From an uncultured Oscillospiraceae bacterium (GTDB taxonomy: Bacteria > Bacillota > Clostridia > Oscillospirales > Oscillospiraceae): 57,096 nt of DNA. Positions 1-8,874 of the stretch are shown here, piece by piece. The position numbers and the translations under genes were made by a program. Location of the stretch: the NCBI GenBank assembly GCA_934631005.1, contig CAKTXA010000016.1:1-57096 (forward strand), read 5' to 3'. The notes beneath the pieces were generated by a model. It made no database searches. It saw only the letters and a list, made by a program, of their open reading frames with translations, and had not been told where the DNA came from. Position 1 is the stretch's first letter. Every line of letters begins with the position of its first letter.

Positions 1-1107
1 AGCGCGAAGAAGGTCTCCGCCAGCACGAGGTTCTACTATGAGGCCGACTCCAAGCAGGACGATCTGGACGCCGTGGTCTTTACCGCAGGCACCAGAACGA
101 GCACCTACACCGTGAAGATCCCCTTCACCGCCACCGGCAAGGACAAGAACGACCGCACCCGCACCGTGGACGGCAAGCTCGTCATCGAGGTCAACGGCAG
201 CTCCCGCGTCACCATCACCACCGACGGCGCGACGTTTGATGAGCTCAAGCTCGTCAAGGCTCTGACCCCGAAGAACGTCAGCAGCTCCAAGCTGGGCAGC
301 TACTATGTCCAGTTCAACAAGGTCACCGGCGGCACGCTGTATGACTACTACAAGTCCGCGCTGAACAACGAGGAGTGGAGCCGCCGCGACAAGTTCTACT
401 TTGACGCCGACGACGAGCAGTACGAGCTGGGCGACGTGTTCTTCCTGCCGAAGTCCAACGTGAAGTCCGCCGAGATCACCTACACCCTCTACCGCGAGAG
501 CGGCAAGAGCTACGTGGAAGTTGACACCGGCAAGATCACCTTCAAGGTTGAGCAGTCCAAGAAGCCGACGGTCACCTTTACCGACATCCCGGCGAATGTG
601 AACTCCTGGGCCGGCGACGCCATCGAGTACATGGCGAAGCAGGGCTACATCACCGGCACCGGCAACAAGACCTTCAGCCCCAACACCAACATGAGCCGCG
701 GCATGCTCGTGACGGTCCTGTACCGCATGGCGGGCGAGCCCAGCGTGAGCGGCATCGCGAATCCGTTTAAGGATGTTGTGAAGGGCGCGTACTACTACAA
801 CGCCGTCCTCTGGGCCTACAACAAGGGCATCGTCACCGGCAAGGGCGCCGGCAAGTTCGCTCCGAACGACAATGTCAGCCGTCAGGAGATCGCCGCGTTC
901 ATCTATCGCTACGCCGGCAAGCCCACCGCAACGGGCAGCCTGCTGGGCTTCAGCGATTACAAGAGCGTTGCCAGCTATGCGACCGACGCCATGAAGTGGG
1001 CGACCCGCAATGAGGTCATCACCGGCATCGGCGGCAAGCTCGTCCCGAACGCAGCTGCCACCCGTGCGCAGGTCGCGACCATGCTGTATCGCTACATCAA
1101 GGGCTAA
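1..1107 (+). CDS. SLH-domain surface protein, 3' part (5' end outside window)
   Basis: The frame is open from base 1, so the gene starts upstream of the window; 368 residues are visible. The first ~180 visible residues are a beta-rich extracellular region with many Lys/Asp/Thr residues and no catalytic motif that I recognise. The C-terminal ~155 residues hold three S-layer homology repeats, recognisable by the F-x-D-I start, the G-x-x-x-G-x-G-x-x-x-F-x-P-N/D core and the (S/T)R-x-x-x-x-x-x-x-Y-R-x-x-G ending. SLH triplets bind pyruvylated secondary cell-wall polymer, so the protein should be held non-covalently on the cell surface. It ends without a sortase signal. A strong intrinsic terminator follows 14 bases after the stop. 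The role of the exported region is unknown. Confidence 0.9.
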   Translation, partial: SAKKVSASTRFYYEADSKQDDLDAVVFTAGTRTSTYTVKIPFTATGKDKNDRTRTVDGKLVIEVNGSSRVTITTDGATFDELKLVKALTPKNVSSSKLGSYYVQFNKVTGGTLYDYYKSALNNEEWSRRDKFYFDADDEQYELGDVFFLPKSNVKSAEITYTLYRESGKSYVEVDTGKITFKVEQSKKPTVTFTDIPANVNSWAGDAIEYMAKQGYITGTGNKTFSPNTNMSRGMLVTVLYRMAGEPSVSGIANPFKDVVKGAYYYNAVLWAYNKGIVTGKGAGKFAPNDNVSRQEIAAFIYRYAGKPTATGSLLGFSDYKSVASYATDAMKWATRNEVITGIGGKLVPNAAATRAQVATMLYRYIKG

Positions 1108-1120
1108 GCGATCGAAATTT

Positions 1121-1153
1121 CGCCCGCCGTCCTACGGGACGGCGGGCGTTTTT
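1121..1153 (+). terminator. Intrinsic terminator of the SLH gene
   Basis: A 12-bp GC-rich stem (CGCCCGCCGTCC with GGACGGCGGGCG) with a short loop is followed by TTTTT, 14 bases after the stop codon at 1105-1107. Confidence 0.9.
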
Positions 1154-1168
1154 CATGTGAGAAATGCA

Positions 1169-1201
1169 GAAACGGAGCACCCGCATGGGTGCTCCGTTTC
1201 T
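1169..1201 (-). terminator. Inverted repeat after tRNA-Leu, probable terminator
   Basis: AGAAACGGAGCACCC and its perfect complement flank a 4-base loop, immediately next to the CCA end of the tRNA-Leu gene. Read on the minus strand, the stem ends in GTTTCT followed by a T-rich run, so it can end transcription or guide 3' processing of the tRNA. Confidence 0.6.
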
Positions 1202-1286
1202 GGTACCGGCGACGGGAATCGAACCCGTATGGCGCAATGCCGGGGGATTTTAAGTCCCCTGTGTCTACCTGTTCCACCACGCCGGC
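1201..1286 (-). tRNA. tRNA-Leu (anticodon UAA)
   Basis: On the minus strand the 86-nt sequence begins GCCGGCG and ends CGCCGGT-A-CCA, giving a full 7-bp acceptor stem (G1-U72 wobble) with an encoded CCA. The D-arm has GGTGGAA..AGGTAGACA. The anticodon loop is CTTAAAA, reading TAA (Leu, UUA codons). A long variable arm (class II tRNA) and the T-loop GGTTCGATTCC follow. It stands alone between two surface-protein genes. Confidence 0.95.
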
Positions 1287-1849
1287 GTACCTGAACATTC
1301 TAACACCTGCGCCCGCCCGCGTCAAGGGGGGCGGCAAAGGCGTTGTATAACGCTCTGTAGGGGCCGATGACCACATCGGCCCTCCTGTGCGAGTGTACGT
1401 TTTTCGTCGTAACGTAGGGGAGGGGCTTGCCCCTTCCGCTGGTTGGAAGCTGTGGCTTTTGCACGCACCGGCGGGCGCTAGGCACCCCATACCTTCCCCT
1501 CGGGGCCGATTCCCCCTATCAGGGGGAAATGTCCCGAAGGGACAAAGAGGGTAGGGACAGGTGCCCCCGAAGGGGGCGGATGAGGGTCGGGGAGCACTTA
1601 CAGATAGCTTTGCAGTTTCAGCTAAATGCGAATGCTCCCCGACCCTCATCAGTCTGCTCCGCTATCGCTCCGCAGCCAGCTTCCCCCAGGGGAAGCCAAG
1701 GGGCCTTCGGCAAATCGGTACTGCCCCAAAAGTACGGCAGTGCTTCCCAGCGGGCGGGGCAGAGCCCCGCCCCTACGGCGTGATAAGAGGTGCAGACCGC
1801 GGGCCGATGTGGTCATCGGCCCCTACAGGGTCAGTGTGATCGGTGTGGG
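1287..1849. repeat. Gene-free repeat block with nested inverted repeats (MITE-like)
   Basis: No convincing gene is present. The stretch is bracketed by a 27-bp sequence at 1356-1382 (TGTAGGGGCCGATGACCACA plus TCGGCCC) and its exact inverse complement at 1801-1827. Each arm is itself palindromic (GGGCCGATG...CATCGGCCC). Inside lies a second perfect 18-bp inverted repeat, GATGAGGGTCGGGGAGCA at 1579-1596 and its complement at 1633-1650. Short purine/pyrimidine runs such as CCCCGAAGGGG fill the rest. The arrangement of terminal inverted repeats without a coding capacity fits a non-autonomous or repetitive intergenic element; no transposase is present. Confidence 0.6.
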
Positions 1850-1888
1850 GCAAAAATATCCCCCGGCCTGAGCTTTCGGGCCGGGGGA
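1850..1888 (-). terminator. Intrinsic terminator of the 922-aa SLH gene
   Basis: On the minus strand a CCCCCGGCC / GGCCGGGGG stem is followed by ATATTTTTG, just past the TAA stop at 1897-1899. Confidence 0.85.
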
Positions 1889-1896
1889 TGTTTTGG

Positions 1897-4665
1897 TTAT
1901 TTCAGCAGGGCGTTCATGCGGTAGAGGATGGTGACCGTTTGGGCGCGGGTGGCAGTTGCTTTGGGGAGGAGGTCGCCGTTCGAGCCTTTCAGGAGACCTG
2001 CGCCGCAGGCCCATTGGAGGGCGGGGTAGGCGTAGTCCGCGATGCTTGCGGCGTCATTGTAGCTCAGAATGTTCGTGTCCTCGCCGGCGCTGACGTCCAG
2101 CGCTTTGTACTGCGCATAGCGGTAGAGGATCGCGGCGAGCTGCTCGCGGGTGATGCGGTCGTTCGGGCCGAACAGGCCGCCGCCGTAGCCTGCGGCGATG
2201 CCGTGCTCCGCCGCCCAGGCGACGGCGTTTTCATAGTAGCTGCCGCTCACAACGTCGCGGAACGGGTTTGCGGACGCGGCGGGCGAGCCCTCCATGCGAT
2301 AGAGGATGGTGACGATCTGCGCGCGGGTGCAGGCGCTGTGCGGGGCGAACAGGCCGCCGCCGACACCGTCCATAATGCCGTTTTCGGCGGCCCATTCGGC
2401 GGCGTCGAAGAAGTAGTCGTCGCGCGCCACGTCGCCGAAGCGGCCATACTCCCGGCTCGGGGCGAAGTCTGCGCGGACGAACGCGCCGCCCGCGGGCATC
2501 CGGAAGGAGAATTTGTTGTCGCCCAAGGATTTGATGTCGAGCTCATCACCGTTTTTATCCGTGACGCTCAGGTCGGATAGCTCGTAGCCCGCGTCGGGCG
2601 TGACGGTGACGGTGATGGTCGTCCCGGTGGGGGCGGCAGGGCGGCTTGCGGTGATGTCGCCGTTTTTGCCCGGCTCGACGGTGACGCGGTGGCTCGGGCG
2701 GACGTTCGCCGCCGTGGCGGGGAACACCGCGGTGATGACGCCGCTGTCTGCCGCGTTCGTGCAGTCCGCGCCGTCCACGGCGAAATAGTCCGCCGGGACG
2801 CCCGTGAGCGTGTAGCCGGGCTTCGGCCTGAGGGTGATGGTGGCGGTGTATTTCGTGCTGGGGGCGAAGGTGCTGTGCGCGGGCGACCACGTGACCGTGC
2901 CGGTGTACTGCTCCGTTTCGACGATCTCCGTGACCGGCGTTTCGCCGGTGACCGGACCGGTCACCCCGTGAATAACTCTGTTATTCACGATGGCTTCCTG
3001 AACGGTAAACAGGAACGGGATGCGGGCGGTCGTTCCGTCATGGTCCGTGGTAATTTCGACCTGACCGTCATAGCGCCCGTTGAGCAGGCCCGTTTTGGGG
3101 CGGATGGTGAAGGTCTCGGTTTTGCCGGGGGCAAGCGAGAGCTTGCCGTCCGCGAGGTCGCTGCCAAAGGTAATGTCATATTTGTCGGCCTGACCCGTGA
3201 GCGTGGGCACGCTCAGCTTGAGAGTTTGGTTGCCGGTGTTTTCGAGGGTGACGCGAACCGCCTTGATCTCCGGATAGCCGAAGTGTTTGGTGTCGAAGAC
3301 CAGCTGGGTCGGGTCAGCCTTGATGCCCCACGTTTTTTCGACTGCCGCAGCTTCGATGCGCACCGCGTCTGTGATCTTCCCACCGGGGATGATGAGTGTG
3401 CCATTATTAAAATTGTAGGTGTATTCTCCGACCGGCAGTTCCGCACCGCCGACGGTGACGGTGATGGTCTGGGGGAGCATATATTTGTCCGAATCCGTCG
3501 CGCTCAGCGTGGCTCTGTAGTCGGTATTCTTGGCAGCGTAGGGCGTGGCGTTGGACGTGATGTCCGTGAGCGAGGTGGTCACTTCCACAGAGGGAACACA
3601 GATATTGGTGTTACTGAGATTGAGCAACGCAAGACCGCTGGAGTAATCTGTATGCTTGTCGCCGTTGTACTGTTCGTTGTATATCCAAAAACTCTTGTCA
3701 GGAGGAAGGGAAGCTTTTGCGACCTTGATCGTGCCGCTGCTGCCGGTCACTTCGCCAAGGCGGCCATAGTGGGTGATCACGGTGTTGCCGTTCTCCAGTA
3801 TTGAGAAATAGGCGGAGATGTACTCGTTCGTACCGACCTCTGCATTGGTATAGGCGAGGTAAAAAGAGTCGCCGACATCGTAGGCTACGACATTGAAATT
3901 CGGGTTGCTGCCGCCAGAGATCGTCAACTTCCACTCGGTCACCTCGAGGGGCTGAACCGCAGCCACACCACCCGTTGTGCCTTCGGCAGATTTGACACCC
4001 TCGGCCGCGGAGACATTGCGGAAGTTGTTTTTGCTGGAATCCAGATACAGCGCGGGGCGGACGCCGGCCTGCGCAGTCCCAGCCGTGTCACTTGCAACGT
4101 CGCCGGTTTTGGTCACGTAGCCTGGTGCATTCGTGCTCCCTTCCGTGCTGCCTGAACGAAGCCAGTAGCTTGAGCCGGTGCCGCCGGAAGCCGAATCCGC
4201 CTTGCGGGAAGCATCGTCAGGAAATCCATAGTTCGCGTTGTTGATCTCCTCTGCTGAAGGAGCGAAGATATACTTGCCGTCAGTGGACAGGATCAAGTTG
4301 CGCTCTAAATCTGTGAATGCTTTTTTAAAAAAGTCCGTGCACCATGACTGCACGTCGCTGGATGCCATCGGAGAAGCGCTCAGACACTCGTCCGCCAGCA
4401 GAAGCAATTTGCTGCTTGTGCTGTTTTCCTCCTGAACGTCCAGCACGCGCCACTTGATGGGCTGACCGCCCCACTCGCCGAAATAGACGTAATGATACTT
4501 GCTGTTGGTCTTATAGGGCTGAACGCCTTTGGTGGAATCCTTGTAGTAGCGCGGATAGGACAGCATTCCGGGCTGTTCGGCAGCGGCCTGCGCGGCGATG
4601 GGGAGCAGGGCGGCGCAGAGCAGCACGGCCAGCAGAAGGGATAAAATGCGCTTTTTCATGGTCAT
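1897..4665 (-). CDS. Secreted DUF6273 / SLH-anchored surface protein (922 aa)
   Basis: The start ATG has a GGAGGATGACC ribosome binding site and opens a typical signal peptide (MKKR, hydrophobic core, cleavage near AQA-A around residue 28). Residues ~35-215 match the DUF6273 pattern: a YVYFGEWGGQPIKWRVLDV start, a YWLRSGS centre and a GVRPALYL end. Residues ~445-555 look like an ASH/Hydin-type immunoglobulin fold, with a phrase on target levels of the tail (ENTGNQTLKL). Residues ~655-735 form an InlB-B-like bacterial repeat (HRVTVEPGKNGDI... PAGGAFVRADF). Three SLH repeats occupy ~740-922. It is therefore a wall-anchored, modular surface protein, probably adhesive or structural; the substrate is unknown. 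It has its own terminator and is separated from the transporter upstream by a foldback element. Confidence 0.9.
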   Translation of the reverse strand: MTMKKRILSLLLAVLLCAALLPIAAQAAAEQPGMLSYPRYYKDSTKGVQPYKTNSKYHYVYFGEWGGQPIKWRVLDVQEENSTSSKLLLLADECLSASPMASSDVQSWCTDFFKKAFTDLERNLILSTDGKYIFAPSAEEINNANYGFPDDASRKADSASGGTGSSYWLRSGSTEGSTNAPGYVTKTGDVASDTAGTAQAGVRPALYLDSSKNNFRNVSAAEGVKSAEGTTGGVAAVQPLEVTEWKLTISGGSNPNFNVVAYDVGDSFYLAYTNAEVGTNEYISAYFSILENGNTVITHYGRLGEVTGSSGTIKVAKASLPPDKSFWIYNEQYNGDKHTDYSSGLALLNLSNTNICVPSVEVTTSLTDITSNATPYAAKNTDYRATLSATDSDKYMLPQTITVTVGGAELPVGEYTYNFNNGTLIIPGGKITDAVRIEAAAVEKTWGIKADPTQLVFDTKHFGYPEIKAVRVTLENTGNQTLKLSVPTLTGQADKYDITFGSDLADGKLSLAPGKTETFTIRPKTGLLNGRYDGQVEITTDHDGTTARIPFLFTVQEAIVNNRVIHGVTGPVTGETPVTEIVETEQYTGTVTWSPAHSTFAPSTKYTATITLRPKPGYTLTGVPADYFAVDGADCTNAADSGVITAVFPATAANVRPSHRVTVEPGKNGDITASRPAAPTGTTITVTVTPDAGYELSDLSVTDKNGDELDIKSLGDNKFSFRMPAGGAFVRADFAPSREYGRFGDVARDDYFFDAAEWAAENGIMDGVGGGLFAPHSACTRAQIVTILYRMEGSPAASANPFRDVVSGSYYENAVAWAAEHGIAAGYGGGLFGPNDRITREQLAAILYRYAQYKALDVSAGEDTNILSYNDAASIADYAYPALQWACGAGLLKGSNGDLLPKATATRAQTVTILYRMNALLK

Positions 4666-4751
4666 CCTCCTTGTGTTGTGTTTTTCTCAGCTTACAGGAG
4701 GGGCGGGGAAAAGTCAATCCCTCCAAAGTATGATTTGCGCCCGGAAAAAAC

Positions 4752-4941
4752 GCGGGGCCTCCCTGGTAACCGCTGATCCAATCGCCTGCGGCCGTCAGCG
4801 GATCTTTTGCCCCAACTGTGCAGTTCGGAAAACGCGAAATACACAAAGTATTCCTGCGTTTTCCAAACTTTCATTTGGGCCAAAATCTCTCGCTGACGGC
4901 TCTTGCCAATTTGATCAGCGGTTACCGGCTGAGACCCCGCG
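4752..4941. repeat. ~190-bp imperfect palindrome (foldback / MITE-like element)
   Basis: Left half and the inverse complement of the right half align almost end to end. Matching blocks are GCGGGG (4752 and 4936-4941), GGTAACCGCTGATC (4765-4778 with 4913-4926), GCCGTCAGCG (4791-4800 with 4891-4900), TTTTG-CCC and GGAAAACGC (4828 region with 4853-4862 region). The loop is at about 4838-4852. A transcript would form a long, bulged hairpin. It lies between the convergent-in-order minus-strand genes bceB-like and SLH, with no open reading frame of its own, and may also terminate the ABC operon. Confidence 0.7.
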
Positions 4942-4953
4942 GGGTGGGGGAAT

Positions 4954-6990
4954 TTATTCGCGTTCGCCGTCGCTGACGATGGCGAAATACGCCGATGAGG
5001 TCGCGCGATAGATGACCGCATAGATGACCGCGAAGAACACGAAGCACAGCGCTGTGACCAGCGCGAACAGCCGCAGATTTTGCAGGCCGAACAGCGTGAG
5101 CACCTTGCGCACCATCGGGAACGCGAAGATGAGGTGCACGCCCGCCAGCCCCAGCGGCAGGAAAAAGACCGTGAGCAGCTGCGAGTTGATGCTGCGGCGG
5201 ATCTCGCGCCGCGTCATGCCGACCTTCTGCAGGATGGCAAAGCGCGCCTGATCCTCATACCCCTCGGAGATCTGCTTGTAGTAGATGATGAGCACCGCCG
5301 CGAACGTGAACACGACGCTCAAAAGCGCGCCGAGGAAGAAGAGGCTGCCGAATGTGGCGAAAAAGTCGTCTTTGTTCGACGCGCGGCTCTGCGCGTCGTA
5401 GCCGTAGGCTTTGCCGTCGTTTGAGTTTTCAAAAAGCGTGTCGTGCAGCCCGCCGTCGCCATCCAGCAGCGCGATCTGCGCGTCTTCGGAAAGCCCGGTG
5501 TCAAACTGGTAGACCCAGCGCGTGGTCAGAAGCGGCTTGCCGCTGTCGTCCTGCAAGGCGTAGAGCGGCGCGAGCGCCGCCTGCGGATCGTCTACGACCA
5601 GCATCAGCGTGGGCACGCTCTCCATGCTCGACGGGCTGAAGGGGAAGTCTGCCGGGGCGATGTGCTCGGCAATGCGGAAGGTGCAGACGGTCTCAAAGCG
5701 GATCGTATCGCTGCGGTAAGTCGTATGGTGTGCGCAGAGCAGCACCTCACCGTTCCCCAGCACCCGGTTTTCGCCCGTGGCGGCGTTGTAGTCAGACAGC
5801 GGGATAAATTCAAAGCCGCACAGCGAGCCGCTCGTGCCATAGCCCGCGACGAGCTGTGCGTCCTCGCCGCGGAGGTTCCCGTAGACACGGGCGCAGCGGT
5901 AGTCGAGCGCGTCCTGCGGTGTGACGCCGGTTTCCTGCAGCATCTCATCCAGCGCCGCGCGCACCTGCGGGACGGTGTCGTCCGTGAGCTGCCGCGGCTC
6001 GCGCAGCCAGAGCGTGATGTCCTCCTCGCGCGGGTAGCGGGTCTTGAGCGCGTCGTCCGCGCCGAAATACAGGCTCGCCGTGGAGCTGAGCATGACGAGC
6101 ACCATCGTCGCCAGAATGCAGATCGAGGCAAGCCCCGCGCCGTTGCGCTTCATGCGATAGGTCATGGACGAGACGGAGACAAAATGGTCAGCGCGGTAAT
6201 AATACCGCCGGTTTTTCTGCAGCGCGCGGCACAGCACCACCGAGCCGCAGATCATCAGCAGATACGTTGCCAGAATGACGAGAACGACGGCGATGAAGAA
6301 CCAGAACAGGGCGCTGACGGGTTCTGCTACCGTGACTGCGACGTAATACGCCGCGCCGAGCAGCAGCAGGCCGACGATACCGAGCAGCCAGTTGGCTTTG
6401 GGCGGCTTTTCGCCCGCGCTCTCGCTGCGCAGCAGGGCGATGGCCGAGGAAAAGCGCACCTGCCGCAGGGCGTTGAAAAACAGCAGCGCGAAGATCACCG
6501 CAAACACAGCCGCCGTGCGCAAAAGCGCCGGGATGCTGACGGCAAACGTGAATGTGACGTCCCCCTGCAAAAGCTTCAGAAGCGCCAGCTCCACGAGCTT
6601 GGAGAGCAGCACGCCCAGAGCCAGCCCCGCGGCCAGCGCGATGAGGGCGGTAAAGAGCGTCTCCCAGAATAAGATCACGCCGATGTGGCGCTTTTCCATG
6701 CCGAGGATATTGTAAAGGCCGAACTCCTTTTTGCGGCGGCGGATGAGGAAGGCGTTGGTGTAGAACAAAAAGATGCAGGAGAAGACCGCGATGACCCAGC
6801 TGCCGAAGCCCATGGCCATACAGGCCGTATAGCCGCCGCGCGCGCTTTCTACGAGCGGGCTTTGGGAGAGGAACGTGATGATGTAGAGCATGGCGACCAT
6901 GCCGGTGCAGGCGAGGAGATACGGCGTGTAGAGCCGCTTATTTTTGCGGATGCCGTCCAGCGCGAGCTTGGGGAAGAATTCCAGTTTCAT
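4954..6990 (-). CDS. BceB-type ABC transporter permease (FtsX family)
   Basis: This 678-aa membrane protein has the layout of Bce-type peptide-antibiotic transporters. Hydrophobic helices near residues 20-40 and 55-80 are followed by a group to ~290. A large extracellular domain spans about 310-540. Two to three C-terminal helices follow, one near 545-575 and two between 610 and 665. FtsX-like segments occur in each half (for example FLIRRRKKEFGLYNILGM and ARFAILQKVGMTRREIRR). The family detects and removes or releases cationic peptide antibiotics and lipid II-binding compounds, and passes the signal to a partner kinase. The gene overlaps the stop of its ATPase by four bases (ATGA), so the two are translationally coupled. 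The exact drug is not predictable. Confidence 0.9.
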   Translation of the reverse strand: MKLEFFPKLALDGIRKNKRLYTPYLLACTGMVAMLYIITFLSQSPLVESARGGYTACMAMGFGSWVIAVFSCIFLFYTNAFLIRRRKKEFGLYNILGMEKRHIGVILFWETLFTALIALAAGLALGVLLSKLVELALLKLLQGDVTFTFAVSIPALLRTAAVFAVIFALLFFNALRQVRFSSAIALLRSESAGEKPPKANWLLGIVGLLLLGAAYYVAVTVAEPVSALFWFFIAVVLVILATYLLMICGSVVLCRALQKNRRYYYRADHFVSVSSMTYRMKRNGAGLASICILATMVLVMLSSTASLYFGADDALKTRYPREEDITLWLREPRQLTDDTVPQVRAALDEMLQETGVTPQDALDYRCARVYGNLRGEDAQLVAGYGTSGSLCGFEFIPLSDYNAATGENRVLGNGEVLLCAHHTTYRSDTIRFETVCTFRIAEHIAPADFPFSPSSMESVPTLMLVVDDPQAALAPLYALQDDSGKPLLTTRWVYQFDTGLSEDAQIALLDGDGGLHDTLFENSNDGKAYGYDAQSRASNKDDFFATFGSLFFLGALLSVVFTFAAVLIIYYKQISEGYEDQARFAILQKVGMTRREIRRSINSQLLTVFFLPLGLAGVHLIFAFPMVRKVLTLFGLQNLRLFALVTALCFVFFAVIYAVIYRATSSAYFAIVSDGERE

Positions 6991-7748
6991 GCCCGCTCAC
7001 CGCCCGTCGCCAGCATGGTCAGCGTTTCGGAGATCTTCTGGTAGAACTGCTCGTTCGTCGCGTCGCCGCGGTAGAGCTGGTGGAAGACCTCACCGTCTTT
7101 GATGAACAGGACGCGCCCGGCGGTGCTGGCCGCCTTGACGGAGTGCGTGACCATGAGGATGGTCTGCCCCTGCGCATTCAGCTCGCCGAAGAGATACAGA
7201 AGCTCGTCCGTTGCGCGCGAGTCGAGCGCGCCCGTCGGCTCGTCCGCCAGCAGGAGCTTCGGCTGGGTGATGATGGCGCGGGCCACGGCGGCGCGCTGCT
7301 TCTGCCCGCCGGAGACCTCATAGGGGTATTTTTTCAGAAGGTCCGCGATGCCGAGCTTTCCGGCCACGGTGCGCAGGCGCTGGTTCATCTCCAGATACGG
7401 CATCCCGGCCAGCACGAGCGGCAGGTAGATGTTATCCTCGAGCGTGAACGTGTCGAGCAGGTTGAACTCCTGAAACACAAAGCCGAGATGGTCGCGCCGG
7501 AAGGCGCTGGCCGCGCTGTCGCCCACGGCGGCGAGATCCTGCCCGTCCAGCACGACGCTGCCCGCCGTGGGGCGGTCGAGCGCTGCGAGGATGTTCAGAA
7601 GCGTCGTCTTGCCGGAGCCGGATTCGCCCATGATGGCGACATATTCTCCGGCTTCGACCGCGAAATTCACATTTTTGAGCGCCTCGACCTTGCTGCTGCC
7701 GAGGCGGGTGGAATAGACCTTTTTCAGGCCCTTGACTTCCAGGATCAT
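6987..7748 (-). CDS. BceA-type ABC transporter ATP-binding protein
   Basis: The 253-aa protein starts at the ATG at 7748, which has AAAGGAGG a few bases upstream; an earlier in-frame ATG at 7775 lacks such a site. Motifs seen: Walker A GESGSGKTT, Q-loop FQEFNLL, signature VSGGQKQR, Walker B LLLADEPTGALD and the H-loop MVTHS. The MacB/LolD-like spacing and the partner permease place it with the peptide-antibiotic exporters. It is the first gene after the predicted response-regulator operator and TATAAT box at 7805-7878, so it is probably induced by the two-component system encoded just upstream. Confidence 0.95.
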   Translation of the reverse strand: MILEVKGLKKVYSTRLGSSKVEALKNVNFAVEAGEYVAIMGESGSGKTTLLNILAALDRPTAGSVVLDGQDLAAVGDSAASAFRRDHLGFVFQEFNLLDTFTLEDNIYLPLVLAGMPYLEMNQRLRTVAGKLGIADLLKKYPYEVSGGQKQRAAVARAIITQPKLLLADEPTGALDSRATDELLYLFGELNAQGQTILMVTHSVKAASTAGRVLFIKDGEVFHQLYRGDATNEQFYQKISETLTMLATGGERA

Positions 7749-7804
7749 AAAATAGCCTCCTTTGCCCATGCACACAGATCGCCTGGATCGTTTTTACGGC
7801 TATG

Positions 7805-7878
7805 ATTATACCGGGGGCGGAAGCTGCGCGCCATGCGATCGGCTTACGGTTTCCGCCCCCGGTCTTACAATTTTGTCA
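7805..7878 (-). promoter_or_regulatory. Bce-type regulated promoter of the ABC operon
   Basis: On the minus strand TGACA-AAAT-TGTAA (7865-7878) matches the inverted repeat TNACA-N4-TGTAA that I recall as the BceR-family operator. It overlaps the kinase stop codon. A TATAAT -10 box lies at 7805-7810 with no good -35, as expected for an activator-dependent promoter. Between them is another inverted repeat, CCGGGGGCGGAA (about 7849-7862 with 7811-7822), which could form a hairpin after the kinase gene. The start of bceA follows ~60 bases later. Confidence 0.65.
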
Positions 7879-8865
7879 CTCCGCGCGTGCCGGCGCATCC
7901 GGCAGGGTGAGAAAGACCGTGGTGCCCGCGCCAAGCTGTGACTCCGCGCGGATGGCGATGTTCAGCGCCGCGCAGACGCGGCGGCAGAGGTACAGGCCCA
8001 GGCCGCTGGCGCTTTGCTCCGCGCGGCCCGTTGCGCCGGTGAAGCCCTTTTCGAAAATGCGCGGCAGATCGTCCTTCGCGATGCCGATGCCGGTGTCGGC
8101 AACGCACAGCGTGTGCTCGTCCCGCAGGAAAATGCGGATGGAGCCGGAGCGGGTGTATTTGAGCGCGTTCGAGAGCAGCTGCTCCAGCACGAACGTGAGC
8201 CATTTTTCGTCGGTCACGACCGTGCGGTCGACCGGCTCATACTCCAGCCGCAGCTTTCGCAGGATGAACTCGCCCGAAAACCGCCGCACGGCCTGCCGGA
8301 TGATGGGGTCGAGCGGCTGGGTGCGGAAGGCGTAGTCCGTCTCGTCCGAGTCCAGGCGCAGATACGTCATCGCCATCTGCACGTACTGCTCGATGCGCAG
8401 CAGCTCTGACGAGATGCTGCGCGCCAGCGGCTGATCCTCGCACTGGAGCGTCAGGCGCATGGCCGCGATGGGCGTTTTGATCTGGTGCGCCCAGACGGTG
8501 TAGTAGTCGATCATCTGGCTGTAGCGCGCCTGCGCCGCGGCGCGCTCGGCGGCGAACTGCCGCCGCATCTGCTCCAAAAGCGCCTGATAGCGCGCCTCCT
8601 CCGGCGTTTCGGCGGGCGGAAGCTCCGCGGGGAGGGCGGCGTCGGCATTCTGCGGCAGCGTGAGCAGGCTGCATTTTTTGCGCACGCGAAGATAGTCCAG
8701 CACGCAGAACACCGCGCCGAGCGCCGCGCACAGCGCCGCCGGATACCACACCGCCCGCAGCGGCAGGCCGTAGAGATAAAACGACGCCGCAAAGATCAGC
8801 ACGCACAGCGCGCCGCACAGAAAAACGCGCCGTCTTGCGCGCAGATACGTCCAAAACTCCTTCAT
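7876..8865 (-). CDS. Intramembrane-sensing histidine kinase (BceS-like)
   Basis: The 329-aa kinase has two closely spaced transmembrane helices in residues ~12-65 with almost no extracellular loop, the hallmark of BceS-type kinases that take their signal from the transporter rather than from a ligand. The phospho-acceptor box is VWAHQIKTPIAA (His near residue 127). The ATP-binding domain shows QLLSNALKYT (N box), CVADTGIGI (G1) and ASGLGLYL (G2). It lies 9 bases downstream of the response regulator, so the two share a transcript. The signal is presumably a cell-wall-active peptide sensed through the BceAB-like complex. Confidence 0.93.
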   Translation of the reverse strand: MKEFWTYLRARRRVFLCGALCVLIFAASFYLYGLPLRAVWYPAALCAALGAVFCVLDYLRVRKKCSLLTLPQNADAALPAELPPAETPEEARYQALLEQMRRQFAAERAAAQARYSQMIDYYTVWAHQIKTPIAAMRLTLQCEDQPLARSISSELLRIEQYVQMAMTYLRLDSDETDYAFRTQPLDPIIRQAVRRFSGEFILRKLRLEYEPVDRTVVTDEKWLTFVLEQLLSNALKYTRSGSIRIFLRDEHTLCVADTGIGIAKDDLPRIFEKGFTGATGRAEQSASGLGLYLCRRVCAALNIAIRAESQLGAGTTVFLTLPDAPARAE

Positions 8866-8874
8866 ACCCGCTCC

